Assembly: GCA_001305055.1 (NCBI GenBank)
Contig: BBZX01000005.1
Span: 62,001-126,000 of the forward strand
Source of the DNA: Clostridia bacterium UC5.1-1C12
Lineage (GTDB): Bacteria; Bacillota_I; Bacilli_A; Erysipelotrichales; Erysipelotrichaceae
Length of the DNA: 64,000 nt
Reading direction: 5' to 3'
Position numbers and translations under genes: made by a program. The notes beneath the pieces were generated by a model. It did no database searches, was not told where the DNA came from, and was given only the letters and a program-made list of their open reading frames with translations. Positions within the stretch are counted from its first letter, which is position 1, and each line of letters begins with the position of its first letter. Below are positions 60,570-64,000 of this stretch, in pieces.

Positions 60570-63104
60570 TTAATTACCGATATAACCTTTATAAGTAATG
60601 TCCGGATATCCGTTAGAATTTATATTATAAAAAATAACTGATTCATCATACGTTAAGCCCTCAACTTTATCTGGTGTAGGCCAACTGCGATTAAATTGGA
60701 TCCCTACATTTACACGTGTAATTTTAGAATTTCTTATTTCTAATTCACCCTGATATTTTATTGTAGGAGCAGAGAAACCATCTGCTTCATAGGTTGTATA
60801 AAATTCGCTATTATTAATACTTGTTCTCCCAGTTGCCTCATTAAAATTTCCACAAGAACTATAATTCCCATTAACTATAACATTTTCTATTGCAGCTGTT
60901 TTTACATTAGAAAATATACCATAAGCATTCATAACAGATGCTACTTCAACATTTATAATTGCATTTTCAACTCTTAATTCATTGCCCAAGGCATGTATTA
61001 CGCCTGCGGTAGCTTTTGCATTACTGCTATATGTTCCCCCATTGATTTCAATCACACTGCCGGAAGATCCATAAACTGCCCATCCATTTTCAGAGCTGGA
61101 AATAACTTTAAAATCTTTATTTACATTCACCTTTAATGTACTTCCATTACCAAATTTATTATCAGCATACAGACATCCTGTCACTTGTCCGGATCCGATT
61201 ACTTTTCAAGGTTTTGTATGGCGCAATTTTCAACGAACCTTTACCTTCAGCTATTGTTATGGTTTTACCATTTACATCAAGGGTTACATCCTCTGTGAAT
61301 GCTGCATTTTCAGACAATGCGATATCATCAGTTAAAACGACCATATCTCCCTGAATATAATCATTAAGCATTTCTTTAAATGAATCTTCTGTATCAACTT
61401 CATACTTAATATTATTCAAATAATATTCAACTTGTCCTGTATCATTTTTACTATGAAGATTAGAGGCACCAAAGATCACTTCTATCTGATCTGAACCTTC
61501 AGCCAATATAGTCGGAAGATCATTCTGGCCATAAGGCTCTCTGAATTCAGACGTATTTACGATCTTAGCTTTGGTAACATCAAGACTGCTCTTGCTGCTT
61601 CCTTCAGTTATTCTTGTTACCTCAATACCGCTTGTTGTATTCCCCGAAACATCAACAATGCCTTCTAGCCGAACATTAGAACCATTAACTAATAAAGAAG
61701 TATCGGCTCCTGTTAATTTAATATTTTTCAAAACAACTTGGGTTGTAAGATCATTGAAAGCAATGACATACGATTTCTCACTATTTTTTGAAATATAAGT
61801 AATCACATTCCCCTGTCCGTTTATAGTAAAAGACTTAACATCCTCGGGGATCATATCTTGCTTGATATTTATTTGTGTACTAGTGGTAAAATTCTTTCCT
61901 ATCAATAATTCTCCGCCATCGGTTAATTCATTCAAAGCAGCGACTAATTCTGTTTCATTATTTACACCTTTTTCGATAACCGGCGGCTCATAGCTGCCGC
62001 CTGATCCGCCGCCAGCTGATGGTTTATTTGCATCAGGTGCATTCTCAACCCCTTTACCCTTTTCGACATTTTTAATCACTGTATCCCCGGCAGCTTCTAC
62101 GCCGTCAACATTGGCTTCTATCTTGTTAACAGTACCATTGCCTTCAATTTTAACTGGTGCATCTGCCGTTAAAGTCCCTATGGTGCTGCCTTTTGCTACT
62201 TCTACTTTAGTATCTTTCGCTGTTTCGGCAACGACTACATTCTTCACATTGGCATTTACCTTGATCTGTGTGTCAGCCTTAATTTCTAAGTTAGATACCG
62301 GTGCTTGAATCTCTACTTCGGCATAAGTATTGGTTGTTACTGTCTGTGCGGGTATCTCAATAGTAGTCTTAGCCTGAACTGTTGACTGTACCTCAATTTC
62401 TGATACCTTCCCTCGATAATCTCTATCAGGAATAATCTTTCCAACTTCTTCCAATACAATATTTTTAAGTTCCGTTTCACCGCATAAAACAACTTCTGTA
62501 TTTCTTGTCTGATTGCTGATAGTGTCAATTGTCGAATCCTTCAGAACAACTTTGCCAGCTGTTTCATTATCCCCTAATACAACTAACTTTCCTTTAATGA
62601 CAACTTGGCTTAATTCAATTTCTTTTGCGGCAGTCACATCCACATACAGGTTTCCTTCAATCACTTCACCTTCCAATGCTTCCGGATCTGTCACTACGAC
62701 TGATTTTGATTCAGCTAAAGGAACGGCCTTGCCATCTCTGGTTAATTCATAGCCATCTTTAACAAAGTCTTTCGCCATAACGCCGGTACCTTTAAGATAA
62801 TAGCGGGCGCCGTTGTCTTCAACCCAAGCATCAACCTGCATGACACCGGATTCACCCATGAAATACCAATGCTCATTGGAAGCGATCCAGCCGGTACGCA
62901 TTGCTCCGTTATCATCAAAAGCATACCAGCAGTCATTATCTTTGATCCAACCCTTGCTTTACTGCCATCTTCCTTAACATAAGACCAAGTACCATTGTTA
63001 TTGACCCACTGAGCCTCAGCCGCTCTGATCGGCATTGTCGCTGAATAAAGCATTGCAGCTATGACTAAAGCCGTCATCGCTGACTTTGTTTTGTTTGATT
63101 TCAT
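60570..63104 (-). CDS. large secreted surface protein: cell-wall-binding repeats plus beta-helix region
   Basis: 844 residues after two corrections (a missing G/A near 62957 giving SKAKGWIKDNDCWYAFDD, and an extra A near 61203). Signal peptide (residues 1-29, ALVIAAMLYSATMPIRA). About four choline/cell-wall-binding-like repeats follow (GTWSYVKEDGSKAKGWI, WYAFDDNGAMRTGWI, WYFMGESGVMQVDAW, RYYLKGTGVMAKDF). Then come stacked short beta-strand repeats rich in Val/Ile/Asn, a Gly/Ser linker with PSAGGGSGGSYEPP near residue 340, and a second parallel beta-helix region. Likely an adhesin or carbohydrate-contacting protein held on the cell wall. The rungs and divergent regulator suggest controlled expression. 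Confidence 0.75.
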
Positions 63105-63132
63105 TTTAATTACCTACCCAGTTTTTTGTATA

Positions 63133-63160
63133 TGTCTTATAAGGTATACCTTTTAAGACA
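63133..63160. promoter_or_regulatory. 28-bp palindrome, copy 1 (probable operator)
   Basis: Outer arms TGTCTTA / TAAGACA around AAGGTATACCTT, one internal mismatch pair; lies between the surface protein's -10 and its start codon. A second copy occurs 97 bp further. Confidence 0.65.
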
Positions 63161-63175
63161 CTGTATTTCTCTTTC

Positions 63176-63204
63176 ATTATAGGCAATTTTATAGCAATCG
63201 TAAA
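63176..63204 (-). promoter_or_regulatory. promoter of the surface protein gene
   Basis: TTTACG, 17-bp spacer, perfect TATAAT, about 70 bp upstream of the start codon. Confidence 0.6.
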
Positions 63205-63256
63205 GATAAACTTCCGTTTTATGTAATTTCAAGGCTGTTTTTTGCATTTGTGAGAG

Positions 63257-63285
63257 TGTCTTAAAAGGTATACCTTTTTAAGACA
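63257..63285. promoter_or_regulatory. 29-bp palindrome, copy 2 (probable operator)
   Basis: Same core (TGTCTTA, AAAGGTATACCTTT, TAAGACA) with one extra T in the right half; upstream of the surface protein promoter. Confidence 0.65.
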
Positions 63286-63296
63286 TTTTACTGATT

Positions 63297-63327
63297 ATGG
63301 TTTAGAAGAACTCCTAAACCATTTTTA
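63297..63327 (+). terminator. orphan plus-strand intrinsic terminator
   Basis: ATGGTTTAG / CTAAACCAT, 8-nt loop, then TTTTT. No plus-strand gene precedes it, so it may end a short RNA. The rest of the 397-bp gap holds the palindromes and two divergent promoters. Confidence 0.65.
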
Positions 63328-63439
63328 TCTTAAGAATAGCATTAACAGACAAAATAATTAAGAATTTATGCAGCATAAAGAAATATGACATTACAATGAT
63401 ATTGAAGCAGATATGTTTTTTATTGTTAACACGCATTGC

Positions 63440-63468
63440 TTGTGGCAACGGGAAGTTTCGCCTACAAT
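63440..63468 (+). promoter_or_regulatory. sigma-A promoter of the XRE regulator gene
   Basis: TTGTGG, 17-bp spacer, TACAAT; flanked by GTTAAC on both sides. Confidence 0.65.
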
Positions 63469-63501
63469 AGAGTTAACAAGAAAAGAAAGGCGGTACCCCT
63501 G

Positions 63502-64000
63502 ATGCTAAATGAAAACATTAAAACAATCAGAAAATCAAAAGGACTTTCACAGCAAGAACTTGCTATAAAACTCAATGTGGTTCGTCAAACCATTTCTAAA
63601 TGGGAGCAAGGATTATCAGTTCCCGATTCAGATATGCTGATTGATATATCTGAAGCACTTGATACACCGGTCAGCATTTTGCTTGGCGAAACCGTGATTG
63701 AGCCAGAACTTGATGACTTAAAAGCTATATCCGAAAAGCTTACGATCATTAACTGCCAGCTTGCGCAAAAGAAAGCTGCAAACCGAAAGATTTTTTATTG
63801 GTTATTTATTCTGCTATGCGTTGGCATTATTCTCGTTTTTGCCCTCTTGATAAAGCTAGACAGTCCATATTTAGCCTGGAATTATAACGATCCTGAATCA
63901 GCTGTATTAGGTGTTGCATTTCATGCATTTGAATGGCTATTTGTCAGATCAGCACCATTGATCCTCATAGGTGGAATCATCGGCGCGCTTTCAACTAGAA
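63502..64000 (+). CDS. XRE-family HTH regulator with membrane segments (3' end outside window)
   Basis: About 166 residues visible. N-terminal Cro/CI-type HTH: NIKTIRKSKGLSQQELAIKLNVVRQTISKWEQGLSVPDSDMLIDISEALDTPVSILLGE. From about residue 95, membrane segments (FYWLFILLCVGIILVFALLI, then APLILIGGIIGAL). Membrane-attached HTH proteins of this layout are common in Firmicutes and act with unknown signals. Start ATG after AAAGGCGG. Divergent from the surface protein gene; it could bind the duplicated palindromes. Confidence 0.8.
   Translation, partial: MLNENIKTIRKSKGLSQQELAIKLNVVRQTISKWEQGLSVPDSDMLIDISEALDTPVSILLGETVIEPELDDLKAISEKLTIINCQLAQKKAANRKIFYWLFILLCVGIILVFALLIKLDSPYLAWNYNDPESAVLGVAFHAFEWLFVRSAPLILIGGIIGALSTR

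Overview
The window reads as a chromosomal segment of a low-to-moderate GC, Gram-positive gut-type Firmicute. The best guess is an Erysipelotrichia-like anaerobe. The evidence is a HrcA/CIRCE heat-shock operon, a cdaA-cdaR-glmM operon, three sugar PTS systems, PRD, RpiR and GntR/UTRA regulators, EFR1-type ferredoxin-flavodoxins, strong sigma-A promoters with purine-rich ribosome sites, and a surface protein with cell-wall-binding repeats. The genus is inference only. No rRNA, CRISPR array, transposase or phage gene was seen.

Reading caution: about thirty genes, including single-copy housekeeping genes (grpE, dnaJ, hrcA, ddl, glmM, deoD), are broken by single-base indels. Most are one missing base in a short homopolymer. 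Restoring the base gives a full-length family member whose length is an exact multiple of three. I treat these as sequence errors and annotate each locus as one gene, noting the break. Only a few breaks (a glycosyltransferase lacking its N-terminus, a UTRA remnant, a small C-terminal remnant near 60.3 kb) look like real decay.

Layout. 0-1.1 kb: lipoprotein fragment and a divergent DUF1836 regulator. 1.2-7.6 kb (-): a fructose-family PTS operon with PRD regulator, KDPG-type aldolase, mannitol-dehydrogenase-family protein and sugar isomerase. 7.8-10.1 kb: glycosyltransferase, tRNA-Glu(CUC), two related small secreted proteins. 10.4-16.7 kb (-): an iron-type (Afu/Fbp-like) ABC importer preceded by a YesM/YesN two-component system. 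16.8-18.6 kb: small lipoprotein and membrane genes. 18.7-25.5 kb (-): a mannose-family PTS operon with a fused EIIC-EIID, two amidohydrolases, an eIF2B-like isomerase, a BtpA/SgcQ protein and a GntR/UTRA regulator. This is the best candidate for an undescribed catabolic pathway. 25.7-31.7 kb (-): YitT protein and hrcA-grpE-dnaK-dnaJ with two CIRCE operators. 31.8-42.2 kb (-): a beta-glucoside PTS operon carrying an M81 protein, a ceramidase-like protein and an M24-fold protein under an RpiR regulator, flanked by two paralogous pilin-like proteins. 42.4-47 kb (+): pgeF, flavin reductase, then pepF and an HD hydrolase, with deoD in between on the minus strand. 47.4-49.3 kb: ArsR, EFR1 and ferredoxin-nitroreductase genes. 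49.4-59.6 kb (-): cell-wall and c-di-AMP genes (ddl, a membrane-anchored MurF-type ligase, an alpha/beta hydrolase, an OmpR-type two-component system, glmM, cdaR, cdaA) and a HAD phosphatase. 59.7-64 kb: a small unknown gene, a large beta-helix surface protein, and a divergent XRE regulator separated by a duplicated long palindrome.

The region is therefore a mosaic of sugar-acquisition operons, each with its own regulator, set between conserved chaperone and envelope gene clusters.
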